DNA from: Bacteroidota bacterium
GTDB taxonomy: Bacteria; Bacteroidota; Bacteroidia; Cytophagales; Cytophagaceae
Length of the DNA: 59,336 bases
Assembly: GCA_023392125.1 (NCBI GenBank)
Contig: JAEVZS010000013.1
Location: 1-59,336, forward strand
Direction: 5' to 3'
Shown: piece by piece, positions 1 to 10,585 of the stretch
Position numbering within the stretch: the stretch's first letter is position 1
How the letters are laid out: the number at the start of each line of letters is the position of its first letter
Made by a program: the position numbers and the translations under genes
The notes under the pieces: generated by a model
Seen by the model: the letters and a program-made list of their open reading frames with translations, nothing else
What the model was told of the DNA's origin: nothing
Database searches by the model: none

Positions 1-1995
1 CGATACCTTGCGAAACTGTATGCCGTCAGCTCCGTTCAGCTGAACTATATAATTGCCGCTGCTGCCCGAGTTATACGTCAGCACGACCGAAGTGCTGTCA
101 CCGCTCTCCGGCTCAAATATCACCGGACGTTCACATGAGCTGCCCGGAAATGATAGAATGGAAACCTGCTCATTATACGATCCCGGTCTGATTCTGAACG
201 TAACCGGGGCTGTAATGCCCCCGGCACTCAATGCTTCTACAGCTGTCCTGACCGTTTCAAAATCCGGTGCAAGTCCTCCAATCGTATAGATGCCGCTCAA
301 CGCAGGATACAGATTGCGTGCAGAAGTTGTATTGTTTCCCGGCACAATATCTGCGCTGCCATTGGGATCAATACATTCCAGATCAATATTGTATAATGTA
401 TATGAAGCGAACTCATATTGCCCCACTTCAATCTCCACAGTTTCGGCAGGCCGTATTACTCCGGTCCAGTTCAGATCTGACTGAGCGATATTGTTTACCT
501 TCCAGGTTATTTTCAGCGTTTTAACCGTATCAGCTCCTGCATTACGCAGCACTATTACTACCGGCTGACGACCGGGAGCAAACGGAAGCCCGGGCGATAC
601 CACTCCCAATGCCTCTACATCAAGAGCTGTAGGTACAAATTCATCAGCCCCTATACAGGGGTGCTCGACATGCCTTGGCTCTCCGTCCATATCATGACTT
701 ACTTCACTCAATGCTGTTCCGCTTCTGTACAGAGCCACTTCGCCGGCATGCAGATCGGTAGCCGAAACAAACCCCGGATCGATATAAACCGATGCCGCAT
801 CCTGTCCGCTGCTGCCCTGCCACGCTGCAAGATCTCTGTCTGACCCGCCCCAGCTGCCCATGGCTCCGGCATTGGAATTATAATAAGCGTTGTGATCCGA
901 TATCAGCGGTGTGCTATTGGAGACATTGATGGCATGGCCTGAGTTGTTGTAAAAGATATTATTAAGAGCACGGTTGTTTGGACTATAATAAAGATTAACC
1001 GCAGATCTTCCGGATGTATTGGATACCCCGGACAAGTATACACTGTTGTGATAAAGTAGCTGATACTGGGAGTAGTAAAAATAAATTCCGGTTACTGACG
1101 AAGTACCGGATGCACTAATAACATTATTGGCTGTCAGGGCCTTTTTGTCCGAAGCAGACACACAATTCCGATAGTATAGGCCCATTCCATTGTGGATCCG
1201 GATCGTATTGGATGTTACCCTCATGCTGTCATTGACATAATAAAGATCTATGGCAGCATAGCTGGTATTGCTTTCACTTTGCACAAAACGGTTTTCCGAA
1301 ATCACCGGATAGTTCTGATAGCGCAGATAGATCCCGCGGTAGCCCTGCCCTGCAAATGTATTACCCTCCAGAGACAGACCGGACTCCCTGCCTGAGGCAG
1401 CTTCGTAGTACATCCCGTAGCTGCCGCCGTCAAATATATTGCTTATAAATACATTATGATTATCCTGTGCCGCACCTGCCGAATAAATCAATGCATAATT
1501 GGCAGACGAGGAAGTCGTCCGGATGCCGGAAAAGGTATTGTTCTCAAAACGATTGTATTCCGCAGCACCGGTAAGCACTACAGCCTGCGCATGATTCGGG
1601 TTGAGCGCTTCAATTTTAAAATTTCTGAAATCCAGAAAGTCTCCCCCGTTAATCAGGAGCGTATGGGGTGCAGAAGGATTGCCGTTGTAACTTAAGACAA
1701 CCTGCGCTGCTGATCCTTGCTCTGCCTCAAAAGATATCCTGTTGATCGCAGAAGCTCCGGAGATAGCAGGTATGCTTACCTGTTCATTATAGTTTCCGTC
1801 CCGGACAAGAAGGCGGACAGGACCACTGATGCCATTGGCCGACAGCGCATCAACAGCTTCCTGCCATGTGTCATAATCCGGATTTACTCCTCCTATGGTA
1901 TAAGTCCCCTGAAGTGACTGAGCAAACGCTCCTACATGAAAAAGGAAGGAAAAAACAACGCACAACAAAAAATGCTGCCACCTGATTTTTTTCAT
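1..1995 (-). CDS. secreted right-handed beta-helix repeat protein, 3' end outside window
   Basis: The reading frame opens at an ATG (1995-1993) and stays open to base 1, giving the first 665 residues. It begins with a Sec signal peptide (MKKIRW, hydrophobic core, AFAQ near residue 25). Residues about 30-75 form a unit starting GTYTIGGVNPDYDTW; a second copy starts GIYTIGGLAPDFETV near residue 568. Between them are Asn/Gly-rich short turns (ENNTFSG, SENRFVQ, SNTIRIHNG) typical of a parallel beta-helix, then a CARDB/Ig-like stretch (about 455-540). A surface or secreted polysaccharide-binding or lyase-like role is only an inference. Any sorting domain would lie outside the window. Confidence 0.85.
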   Translation of the reverse strand, partial: MKKIRWQHFLLCVVFSFLFHVGAFAQSLQGTYTIGGVNPDYDTWQEAVDALSANGISGPVRLLVRDGNYNEQVSIPAISGASAINRISFEAEQGSAAQVVLSYNGNPSAPHTLLINGGDFLDFRNFKIEALNPNHAQAVVLTGAAEYNRFENNTFSGIRTTSSSANYALIYSAGAAQDNHNVFISNIFDGGSYGMYYEAASGRESGLSLEGNTFAGQGYRGIYLRYQNYPVISENRFVQSESNTSYAAIDLYYVNDSMRVTSNTIRIHNGMGLYYRNCVSASDKKALTANNVISASGTSSVTGIYFYYSQYQLLYHNSVYLSGVSNTSGRSAVNLYYSPNNRALNNIFYNNSGHAINVSNSTPLISDHNAYYNSNAGAMGSWGGSDRDLAAWQGSSGQDAASVYIDPGFVSATDLHAGEVALYRSGTALSEVSHDMDGEPRHVEHPCIGADEFVPTALDVEALGVVSPGLPFAPGRQPVVIVLRNAGADTVKTLKITWKVNNIAQSDLNWTGVIRPAETVEIEVGQYEFASYTLYNIDLECIDPNGSADIVPGNNTTSARNLYPALSGIYTIGGLAPDFETVRTAVEALSAGGITAPVTFRIRPGSYNEQVSILSFPGSSCERPVIFEPESGDSTSVVLTYNSGSSGNYIVQLNGADGIQFRKVS

Positions 1996-2298
1996 AAAAG
2001 TATGATGTTATAAGAAATATACATTTTTCAATATCCTGTATGTTTCGCCCGACATTAAAACCATATCGTCAGCTTAGCACCTGTCACCGGCATTCGTTAA
2101 ATGTGCATACATCAGGAAAACATAAACAAATAAAATATACCCGGTCAATTACCATAGCCTGGTTTGCAAAAACATACAAAGCAAAATGGCGACAAATTTT
2201 ATAAAAAAAAATATCATTTGATATCTAAAAAGAACATTTTTTTCATTACAATAAGGCAATCAATAAAATTTTTACCAAAAAATGGCTATCAACACCTT
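1996..2298. other. AT-rich intergenic region upstream of the beta-helix gene
   Basis: About 300 bases between two minus-strand genes, strongly AT-rich with long A and T tracts near 2200-2280. It must hold the promoter of the beta-helix gene, but no convincing Bacteroidota -33/-7 pair was recognised, and no RNA gene or hairpin terminator stands out. Confidence 0.4.
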
Positions 2299-2694
2299 TC
2301 ACCCTATCCAGTCAAGCGCGTTGAAGGGTAGCAATATGTATTCAATATGCCCAAGGTGGATAAAAATCAGAAAAGCATATTTATCCGCGATTTTTCGGGC
2401 TTTCCTGTACGCTTCTGAATATTGCTCCGGAACAATTACAATAGTCAGATCATTGTGTCCGGGATAATCAATAACTTTTCCGCTGAAGTAATAGCGCGCC
2501 CGGCGTCGGTCATATTTCAAAACAGAACGATATGCCTCCCAGTCTGCCACCTCATTCTTGAGGATAACATGAACCACATCGTAACTGGTGATAATAAGAG
2601 CTTTTCCGGCACCGGTTTTCATTTCAATACCAATCCTGCTGAATTCAAATTGTTTGCAATACGAAACAGTTTTTTCTTCGCAGAAGGGGGCCAC
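2299..2694 (-). CDS. hypothetical protein, possibly a small alpha-beta barrel domain
   Basis: A 131-codon frame with a GTG start at 2694 (a stop lies just upstream at 2703-2701) or an ATG at 2622. From residue 25 the pattern HVILKNEVADWEAYRSVLK, then a strand-rich part (LTIVIVPEQ) and the helix EAYRKARKIADK, resembles dimeric alpha-beta barrel (antibiotic-biosynthesis-monooxygenase-like) proteins. That is inference from pattern only. A 111-codon frame on the other strand overlaps it but shows no family pattern. The gene stands alone between the beta-helix gene and a porin on the opposite strand. Confidence 0.45.
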   Translation of the reverse strand: MAPFCEEKTVSYCKQFEFSRIGIEMKTGAGKALIITSYDVVHVILKNEVADWEAYRSVLKYDRRRARYYFSGKVIDYPGHNDLTIVIVPEQYSEAYRKARKIADKYAFLIFIHLGHIEYILLPFNALDWIG

Positions 2695-2909
2695 GAAAGC
2701 TTAAAAAGAGCATATACGAAATTGAAATTTCCTTCGGTCTCTATTTTCCAGGACTAAGAAAATAATAAATCATATAATCCAGAATAAGATTCGCTTTCCT
2801 CACTCTGATAAAATCAGACAGAAGTGAAATTATTTTCAACAAAACAGGCATGACCGGTATTTATATTGTATGTTTCGAAAAAATACAGATCAATCAGGTA
2901 ACTTTTAAA

Positions 2910-4064
2910 ATGACCGGAAAGACTTTTTTTGTGATCCATCCGGAATATCTGTTCCGATTACAACTATTCTGCCTGTTTCTTTTTTACCTGATCAGCCTGC
3001 CTCTTACCGCCCAGCGTGACAGCTCATGGCAACAAAAACCCTTACTGAACCTGGAGGGTTACGCAGATATATTCTATCTGTATGACTGGAACCGGCCGTC
3101 AGGTGAGTTCAGACAGCCGTTTCTTTTCAATTACAACCGGCACAACGAATTTAACCTCAATCTTGGTTTTCTGAAATTAAGCGCTGACCATCAGCGTTAC
3201 CGGGCAAACATAGCCTTGCAGGCCGGTACCTATGCCAATGACAATTATGTAGCAGAACCGGGAGTACTCAAAAATGTGCTGGAAGCCAATATCGGCATTT
3301 CGCTGCGTAAACAGAACAATCTCTGGCTCGACGCTGGAATATTTCCCTCACACATTGGCTTTGAAAGCGCCATTGCTTTGGACAACTGGACCATGACCCG
3401 CTCCTTGTCCGCCGAATGCTCTCCCTATTTTCTGACCGGAACAAAGCTCAGCTGGCAGCCGGCAGAGCGCTGGCAGATTGCCGGCCTCCTTGTCAACGGC
3501 TGGCAGCGTATTCAGCGGGTCAGAGACAATTCCCGCCTTTCGCTGGGCACACAGATCAGCTATACAACCGGCCCGGGAATGACACTCAACTGGAGCACAT
3601 TTGCCGGTACGGATGACCCGGACAGTACAAGGCGCATGCGCTATTTCAGCAATCTGTACGGACAATTTGAATTACATAAACGTGCAGGTCTGATCCTGGG
3701 ATTCGATATCGGTTTTCAGGAACAGCAGGCCGGAAGCGCTGCTTATCACCATTGGTATATCCCCGTGGTCATAGGACGCTATACGATCAGCGAGCACTGG
3801 AAAATAGCCGTTCGGGCCGAATATGTTAACGACCGAAACAGCGTCATTGTGCCGGCTCCCGCCTTCACCGGTTTCCGGACAACAGGTCTCTCCTGCAATG
3901 CAGATTATGCTCCCGCAGACGGTCTCCTCTGCCGGACAGAAGTCCGATGGTTCAGCAGCCCGGACCAGCTATTCCGGGCCGGTGATACATTCCGTCGGCA
4001 AAGCTTCTTTGCAGGCGCTTCGCTGCTCATCCGTTTCAGCAGCCAGTGGCAGGATAATAAATAG
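2910..4064 (+). CDS. outer-membrane beta-barrel porin (BBP2/OmpL-like)
   Basis: About 384 residues from the ATG at 2910, chosen because it places a normal signal peptide (hydrophobic LFCLFLFYLISLPLTAQ) at the N-terminus; an upstream ATG at 2850 would add 20 residues. The mature part starts with LNLEGYADIFYLYDWNRP and continues with alternating amphipathic strands rich in aromatics, W/Y girdles and turns, ending in RFSSQWQDNK. This fits the putative beta-barrel porin-2 family common in Bacteroidota. It would sit in the outer membrane and pass small solutes; the substrate is unknown. The next gene starts 55 bases downstream on the same strand. Confidence 0.75.
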   Translation: MTGKTFFVIHPEYLFRLQLFCLFLFYLISLPLTAQRDSSWQQKPLLNLEGYADIFYLYDWNRPSGEFRQPFLFNYNRHNEFNLNLGFLKLSADHQRYRANIALQAGTYANDNYVAEPGVLKNVLEANIGISLRKQNNLWLDAGIFPSHIGFESAIALDNWTMTRSLSAECSPYFLTGTKLSWQPAERWQIAGLLVNGWQRIQRVRDNSRLSLGTQISYTTGPGMTLNWSTFAGTDDPDSTRRMRYFSNLYGQFELHKRAGLILGFDIGFQEQQAGSAAYHHWYIPVVIGRYTISEHWKIAVRAEYVNDRNSVIVPAPAFTGFRTTGLSCNADYAPADGLLCRTEVRWFSSPDQLFRAGDTFRRQSFFAGASLLIRFSSQWQDNK

Positions 4065-4119
4065 CAGGCAACAGAAAGACAGCTTCTGTGTTTGATGGTA
4101 AAAGCATTAAAATAAATTT

Positions 4120-4680
4120 ATGAGAAAAATAAGCACGTTTTGCTTCCTGACTATCAATGGCTATTATAAAGGTAGCAAGGAAGATATAAGCTGGCATATC
4201 CACAGCGAAGAAGGTAACCGCTTTTCCGAAGAACAGCTGAAATCAGGCAATGTATTGCTTTTTGGAAGAGTGACCTATGAAATGATGCAGCAATTCTGGA
4301 CTTCGGAAGAAGCCCGGAGCAGGTATCCCGAAGTGGCGCGTATGATGAACGAAGCCGAGAAGGTTGTCCTGTCACGGACCTTAAGCGCCGCCACCTGGCA
4401 AAACAGCCGGCTCATAAGTGAAAACGCCCTGACTGCCATCCGGCAATTCAAAGCTACAGCGGGTAAAAACATCACCATACTTGGCAGCGGCAGTATAGTA
4501 CGGCAGCTTAGTGAGATGGCCATGATTGATGAATATCAGTTTATGATTGACCCGCTCGCCATCGGGAAAGGCACCCCTCTTTTCGAAGGACTTGAACATA
4601 CTCTTTCGCTTAAGCTCAAAGAAACCGATATACTGCAAAGCACCGGCACCCTGTTGCTGACCTATGAACGCAAGGACTAA
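4120..4680 (+). CDS. dihydrofolate reductase family protein (RibD C-terminal domain)
   Basis: 186 residues, a typical length for the YyaP/YwjB-like single-domain reductases. Seen motifs are the N-terminal STFCFLTINGYYKG strand, LLFGRVTYEMMQQFW (the G-R-x-T-Y-x-x-M signature), KVVLSRTL, and the Rossmann-type ITILGSGSIVRQL glycine loop. The C-terminus runs PLAIGKGTPLFEGL, as in this family. It would be a cytosolic NAD(P)H-dependent reductase; most members have no known substrate and are not true folate enzymes. The ATG at 4120 starts directly at the first strand. An alpha/beta hydrolase gene follows after about 110 bases. Confidence 0.85.
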   Translation: MRKISTFCFLTINGYYKGSKEDISWHIHSEEGNRFSEEQLKSGNVLLFGRVTYEMMQQFWTSEEARSRYPEVARMMNEAEKVVLSRTLSAATWQNSRLISENALTAIRQFKATAGKNITILGSGSIVRQLSEMAMIDEYQFMIDPLAIGKGTPLFEGLEHTLSLKLKETDILQSTGTLLLTYERKD

Positions 4681-4792
4681 AGAATCAGGACTCATATTCT
4701 CCCTCATGTGCTCCCTGGCTACCGATGCAGCTGCCATGAACAACAACCGGGAACATGGATGCAGCGTATAATCCGGATTATCCGGTTTCTCC

Positions 4793-5470
4793 ATGACGAA
4801 AAAAAACAGGCTCTATATTCTCAGTGGTCTTGGTGTAGACAGCAGGGTTTTCAGAAAAATGGATCTGAGTTCCTGGGAAATCGTCCATATTGAATGGATT
4901 GCACCGTTGGAAGGAGAATCAATCAGTCAGTATGCAGCACGGCTGTCTGCCTCAATTGCCGATCCCAATCCGGTTTTGCTCGGACTTTCTTTCGGAGGCA
5001 TGGTAGCGACAGAGATAGCAAAGCAGCGACCAAAAGCTTTTATTATCCAGATTGCTTCTGCCTTAACCCGATATGATCTCCCCGTTTTGTATCGGCTTAC
5101 CGGAAAACTATATCTGTATAAAATACTGCCAGCCCGGTGGCTAAAATGGTCAAATCCCGTCACTGAATGGTTTTTTGGTGCAAAAAGCCGGGAAGATAAA
5201 AGCTTACTGAAAGAAATTCTTCAGGATACTGATACGCTTTTTTTAAAATGGGCCATTAAAGAGATTGCCTGCTGGAATAATCGTACGGAACCAGCTTTAT
5301 ACTTTCGGATTCATGGAGAAAAGGACAAAATTATACCTGTAAAAAAAATGGCCGGGTATCAGATGATCATAAAGAATGCCGGGCATTTCATAACCATAAG
5401 TCATGCCTCTGAGGTTAGTAAAATTCTGAAAGATCTGCTGCCATCATACGCTCCTGAACCGGAGATATGA
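4793..5470 (+). CDS. alpha/beta hydrolase
   Basis: 225 residues. The nucleophile elbow GLSFGG (about residues 63-68) supplies the catalytic Ser. The acid is probably the Asp in GEKDKIIP, and the His lies in NAGHF near the C-terminus, in the canonical order. No signal peptide, so probably cytosolic. The lid region (residues about 85-150) is hydrophobic and lysine/tryptophan rich. Substrate cannot be told from sequence; esterase or lipid-related activity is possible. It follows the reductase gene on the same strand, possibly cotranscribed. Confidence 0.8.
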   Translation: MTKKNRLYILSGLGVDSRVFRKMDLSSWEIVHIEWIAPLEGESISQYAARLSASIADPNPVLLGLSFGGMVATEIAKQRPKAFIIQIASALTRYDLPVLYRLTGKLYLYKILPARWLKWSNPVTEWFFGAKSREDKSLLKEILQDTDTLFLKWAIKEIACWNNRTEPALYFRIHGEKDKIIPVKKMAGYQMIIKNAGHFITISHASEVSKILKDLLPSYAPEPEI

Positions 5471-5631
5471 CATGCCTGAACCTGTTAGTTGCCTGAGGCT
5501 CCCGAAAGCAGCCAGCAGAGACGCGCAGGCTACGATCTTTGAGCCTTAAGCTTTAACCCCTCCCTTCGAATGATTAAAAAATTACAAATCAACTAGTTAA
5601 AAAATAAAACACCTTTCTCTTTTACACCATA

Positions 5632-6552
5632 TCATACATACCGGCTGATCTTGCTGGTCAATATTCCCTCGCGGCTTATAAAACGATCATATACAAAAAG
5701 AAGCATCAGAAAAAACGTAAGCGTTATAAATCCGGCGAGCCCGGTTACTCCCACCTGCAGGTCATTGCCGCCTTTGACAAGCATGGAGGCAATCCCTGCA
5801 ATGGCATTTAATGTACCATGCATCACGGAAGCCGCAATTACTGATCCTGACTTAATGGTTATGTACAGAAAGAATCCACTCAGCAATATGCACCATACTG
5901 TCATCATCAGTACCCCCGTCTGCGGATGCTGAGGATAATTATGGCCCATCAGAATCAGGGGAGCATGCCAGATGCCCCATATAAATCCAATCAGGACAGA
6001 AGCTTTCAGAAAATGCATATCACTAAACTCCCGCAGCAGAAAACCTCTCCAGCCAAGCTCCTCCCCAAACCCGGCGATTGCATTGACAGTTATTCCGGCG
6101 ATCAGCGCCTGAAAAAGTATCAGCCACACGGGATTAAAAGGAAGATTTTCCAGGGATTCTTTCATTTCCCCAAGCTGTTGGGATGTCATCACCTCCTGAT
6201 ACCGGCTGATCACACCCTCCATGGCCGGACTGTAGCTGACATCTGAAAACAGCCACACACTGACCGGCACTGTGCAGAAGCTGATCAATGGCATGATCAG
6301 CCAGGCAACAAGAAACCAGCGGTTAAACCTGAATGATACCAGCAGATCGCTTTTGATTTTCTCCTTATATATCAACTTTTTGACAATTAATACAGCTACA
6401 GTCGGAACAAACATATACGCGACTCCCAGCAATATAAAACCAGCACGGCCGGTATGAATATCTCCGTTTAATAGTCTGAAAATCCCGGCCAGCAAAAAAC
6501 TGATACCAAAAGTCAGCAGTAAAAAAAGTAAGGTTCTGTTTATCGGCTTCAT
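5632..6552 (-). CDS. CPBP family intramembrane glutamic endopeptidase
   Basis: 306 residues with about eight hydrophobic segments. The CPBP (Abi/CAAX protease) motifs are present in order: GFGEELGWRGFLL (the EExxxR motif), GFIWGIWHAPLILMGH (FxxxH) and VMHGTLNA near the C-terminus. Family members cleave within the membrane, in maturation of prenylated or bacteriocin-like peptides; the substrate here is unknown. It is transcribed opposite to the preceding hydrolase, with no obvious partner gene. Confidence 0.88.
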   Translation of the reverse strand: MKPINRTLLFLLLTFGISFLLAGIFRLLNGDIHTGRAGFILLGVAYMFVPTVAVLIVKKLIYKEKIKSDLLVSFRFNRWFLVAWLIMPLISFCTVPVSVWLFSDVSYSPAMEGVISRYQEVMTSQQLGEMKESLENLPFNPVWLILFQALIAGITVNAIAGFGEELGWRGFLLREFSDMHFLKASVLIGFIWGIWHAPLILMGHNYPQHPQTGVLMMTVWCILLSGFFLYITIKSGSVIAASVMHGTLNAIAGIASMLVKGGNDLQVGVTGLAGFITLTFFLMLLFVYDRFISREGILTSKISRYV

Positions 6553-6765
6553 TTTAAAACTTCGTTTATCGGACTGTCCCTGACTGAATAATTATAATAA
6601 CCTTTTCTCCCGGAGCTCTTTGGACAGCAACATCGGAAACGTTACCGGCACAAGCCAGATTATCGTATATACAGGCAATACTACGGTAGTAATAGTTGAT
6701 ACCGTATAGTGCCGAATACATAATACAGACTGGCCGATGACAACCTGAGAGGCAGAACCAGTCTT

Positions 6766-7410
6766 TCAATACTCAGTCCGTCTTAATTCTCCGATCCAGA
6801 CGGTACCCCTTACAAATGAATATATCGAGGTTTCCTCTCCCTGTGGATCCGAAAGTCTGGAAATCCGGTGAGGCTTCTTTAGCAGCTGTTCAAATCGCTT
6901 CTTCGCCTTTTCGTAATTCTTACGGGATACATAGCTTCCGGATAGCCCCGGCTCGTTATCGGAAAAGTGGTCTTCATCTGTTCCGGTTTCCCAGTCAAAC
7001 AGCTCCATACGCTGTTTCAGGCAGCCATAGTGATCCGGATTGATTATGCGTCTTTCGACCGGTTTGGGAAACATGTTTTCGTAAAAATCCATCTGTTCAC
7101 CAAGAGCACAAACAACCCGCGACATAGAAAACCGGGGTTCGAAAAGCCATATTTTCAGATAATAGGACTGCCCGGTTTTATCCAGCTGCGCTTTCCAGCT
7201 TTCATATATATCCAGAAGACCGTTCAGAATTTTCATCCTGGTTTTTCCTTCAGGTTCTTGTATATACTCATGAGACTTCCGGAAAACAACAGAGAGGTCC
7301 GCATAGGCCTTGCCCATACGGGAAAGCATATCAGGTATTTTCAGCGTATCAACCTGCCTGTCAATGGCTCTCCATCTTCTTTTATGTCCGCGAATTTTCT
7401 TCCGTTTCAC
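6766..7410 (-). CDS. hypothetical protein, 214 residues
   Basis: The frame starts with GTG at 7410; an in-frame stop lies at 7431-7429, so no longer version is possible. The N-terminus is very basic (KRKKIRGHKRRWR), followed by helical sequence with a conserved-looking central part (YLKIWLFEPRFSMSRVVCALG) and an Arg-rich tail. No signal peptide or transmembrane segment. I do not recognise a family. A cytosolic, possibly nucleic-acid-associated role would be a guess from charge alone. Confidence 0.6.
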   Translation of the reverse strand: MKRKKIRGHKRRWRAIDRQVDTLKIPDMLSRMGKAYADLSVVFRKSHEYIQEPEGKTRMKILNGLLDIYESWKAQLDKTGQSYYLKIWLFEPRFSMSRVVCALGEQMDFYENMFPKPVERRIINPDHYGCLKQRMELFDWETGTDEDHFSDNEPGLSGSYVSRKNYEKAKKRFEQLLKKPHRISRLSDPQGEETSIYSFVRGTVWIGELRRTEY

Positions 7411-7879
7411 AGGGTTAGTAAAAAAAAGATTAAACTTTATTTAAACACTAATAAGTAACTTCTGCATAGCCGGAAGAAGGCACTTCATATTCGAAAACTA
7501 CTTGGTCATTAACATTATTGTATTTCACAATATAATTACTTTTCTTTCTACTGTACAGCTATTTTCAAAACAATCCAGATTAATTTTCCGGTTTTCACTC
7601 CCACTGAGACCAGACTTGCCTTTATATCATATCACAGTCGGATAAGTTTCTGTCTCCGGCTCTCCCCTTCTCAGCATATGCTTTTAACACTTTCACGACA
7701 ATTCCGGCAAATGCAACCATTTCACCACCCATATAACAAGTAAAAAATCAATGTTTTAACATATAAAAAAACGATCTCGCATAAAATGACTCAAACAAAA
7801 TATGTAGTATATTTATCTGGCAGAACTTTTAATAATCTGCCTGTATTTTTTTTAAACTACACTTTTAAAATCAACTACA
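7411..7879. other. intergenic region between divergent genes
   Basis: About 470 AT-rich bases between a minus-strand hypothetical gene and the plus-strand FG-GAP gene. It should contain promoters in both directions. No RNA gene, hairpin or further gene was recognised in it. Confidence 0.4.
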
Positions 7880-10560
7880 ATGAATGCGCGTTTTTTACGA
7901 TTTACTATGATCATCCTGCTATCCATCGGGATAATGACTGCCTTCGCACAGCAAAAGCGGCAAAAACTGTTTCCTTCGCAGCTAGACCGGGCCTCATGGT
8001 TCGGAGAAGACCTGCTTGTCAGAGACAATACGCTCTTTGTTTCCGATCCCGAATGGAAAAAAGACGGGACCGGAATCCAATGTACTGTTGGCTACGGCGC
8101 CTTGTCCATCTTCAAAAAGAGCGGCAATGGTGACTGGACCATCAATCAGGTGATAAAACATACTGCCAACACAGCAATAGAAAACAAATTCAGCCGGAAT
8201 TTTTCCTACAAGAATAATGTGCTGGTGGTATCTTCGGAAGAGAAAACTATGGCTCTACAACCCGGGCCGGAGCGTTCTATCTGTACAGGAGAGACCATAC
8301 CGGCAGCTCATTTACCCAGGTAGCCAGAGTATTTTCACCTCAGATACAAAAAGATAATGAATTTTCTTCCGGCGGAGTAGCTACAAACGGTCAGCACATA
8401 GTCGTATATGATTTCAGAAGACAACTCCTGTACCTGTTTGAGATACAGGGCAACAGTGTCATCTACCGAAGCAGCATTTCTGCAACCGGCTCGTGGGTAA
8501 AGGGTATCACAGACGAAAACATCGTGGTAGTGACACAGCCCAACTCTTCAAGCATACGACTGTACAAGATTACAGGCAATTCACTTCAGGCCGTAACAGT
8601 ATCCGGCATTACGGCAGCCACCATGCATGGTTATACAGGACATGCCTCGGTTGATGGCAATACTATTGCGCTTGGTATGTACGGACAGACTTACGGCGGC
8701 CCCGTCACAGGCTGGTATAACACCTACTATATCAAAGTACTGAAGCTTCAGAACTCCATCGTACAAAGCAATGACAATATTATGTTCCCCCATTATACAA
8801 CAGTGTCAGGCTCCTTCTCTGATGTATATGTCAGAGAAAACGATGGTATCGTGGTATCCTTCAAAAGAACCGATGCGTCCCCTGATATTACGCGGGCTTT
8901 GCTGCTGAAATATCATGAGGGCACATATCTTGCAGCTGACGGAGCCATGCTGTCCGAACCTGCTGATCTGGCCAGCTACGGAGAATATTACGGCACAGGC
9001 GTAGCCTACGACGGGACAGATATGTTTGTCAGCGATATGCGGGACAAAACCAACTACAGTGCCAATGGCTCTCCATGTACGGCACAGAGCGCATCAGGTG
9101 CTGTACATATATACAGCGTAAAAGATCCACTCGAATACTCGGTAAACGGCTCCCAAAAGCTTACCTCCGTATTGGGGCAATCATCTTCCCAGGCAGAACG
9201 GTATGGATATTCAAACGCTATCAACGGCAACTGGGCTTTCTCATCCAGCTTCTACGATTCTGACGCCAATATTGGAGCCGGAGCTGTTTCCGTTCTGAAA
9301 AAAACCGGGGGACAATGGAAGTTTATCAGAAAGCTATATCATGATATATCCGATACATACGCCCAATACGGACGCGCTACAGATGCGGACGATGCTATTC
9401 TTGCTGTAGGTGTCCCCAATATGACAACCGGAGGCTATACCTCCAGGGGCGAAGTAGTGCTGTATACCATCTCTACATTAGAATCCAAATCTCCTCACAA
9501 AACTACTATTAGCTGTCCTGCTACTATCGGATATCAGCAGTTCGGGGCTTCTGTAGCAATCGACGGCGACTACCTGGCTGTCGGAGCAACCGGTGATGCA
9601 AGTCAGGGAACCGGTACGGGCGCGGTATACATTTTCAGGAAGAACCTGTCCAATAATACCTGGGCTTTTGTACAGAAGGTCACCGCTTCCAATGCCAGTT
9701 CGTTCAGCAATTTCGGGACTTCCGTCGATCTGAGCAACGGATGGCTTATGGTGGGGGCGCCATATACCAACAATGCACGGGGCATCTCTGCCGGAACAGT
9801 CTATTTTTATCAGCTATCCGGTTCCTCCTTCGTAGAAAGAGCCCAGTTCATACCACCGGTCACCAGAGATTATCAGTACTTCGGAAATTCAATAAGCCTT
9901 CATAACAGCAATGCTGTCGCAGGATTACGAAGCTATAACAGCTATAGCGGAGCCGCGTATACCTATACAGTCAACGGAACCTCCTGGACGCCAACGACCG
10001 CATTGTATGGAGATGGAGCTACAGGAGCCCACTTCGGAATGGATGTGGCCATTAGCGGAGACAAGCTTATCATAAGCGCTTCCAATCACAAAAAGATATT
10101 CAAATATCAGAAGCAGGGAGCAAACTGGGTATCTCTGGGCGCCCTTCAGATCAATGCATCATCGTCTCCCGGAGCAGATATCGATCTGAGCGGTGACGAT
10201 GCAATAATAGGCGCCCCCTACTCCAACAACGACCGTGGCGAAGCCTATCTCATCAACTTCTGGAATATCAGCGGAGCACGTCTGGCAGCAGATGAGCATA
10301 TGACAGACTTTTACAGCGCTGACGAATCCGGCATCTCCCTCTTCCCTAATCCTGCCCCGGGAAATCGCATCAGCATAAGCGCGCCCGAGGCTATCCTGCA
10401 GGTCAGGGCGTACAACCTGATGGGCACAGACACAAGTACACTGCCTGTATCCAATGGTCAGGTGGATATATCTTCCCTGAGCGAAGGCTTTTACACCATA
10501 CAAATCGAAACCACGGAAAAAATCTACACGAAACGACTGATTGTAAAGCAGGCGAAGTAA
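7880..10560 (+). pseudogene. FG-GAP-type beta-propeller with T9SS sorting domain, single frameshift
   Basis: Two frames make one protein. The first (7880-8323) has a signal peptide (IMTAFAQQ) and the start of a propeller; the second is open from about 8245 to 10560. At 8243-8246 a run of four A breaks the frame. With one more A the protein would read SSEEKNYGSTTRAGAFYLYRR, restoring a typical GAVYVFRR-type blade. Later blades read FGASVAIDGDYLAVGA and GTGAVYIFRK. The C-terminus (from LFPNPAPGN to KRLIVKQAK) is a type A T9SS domain. The rest is intact, so this is a recent mutation or a sequence error. Function: secreted or cell-surface, probably adhesive. Confidence 0.85.
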
Positions 10561-10585
10561 TACGATCAACATCTGTACTATAAAA

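Noticed and set aside
2422..2757. 111-codon plus-strand frame opposite the 131-residue minus-strand gene
   Set aside because: Overlaps a frame with better coding pattern; no recognised features.
6566..6769. 67-codon minus-strand frame overlapping the end of the 214-residue gene
   Set aside because: TTG start and no family features.
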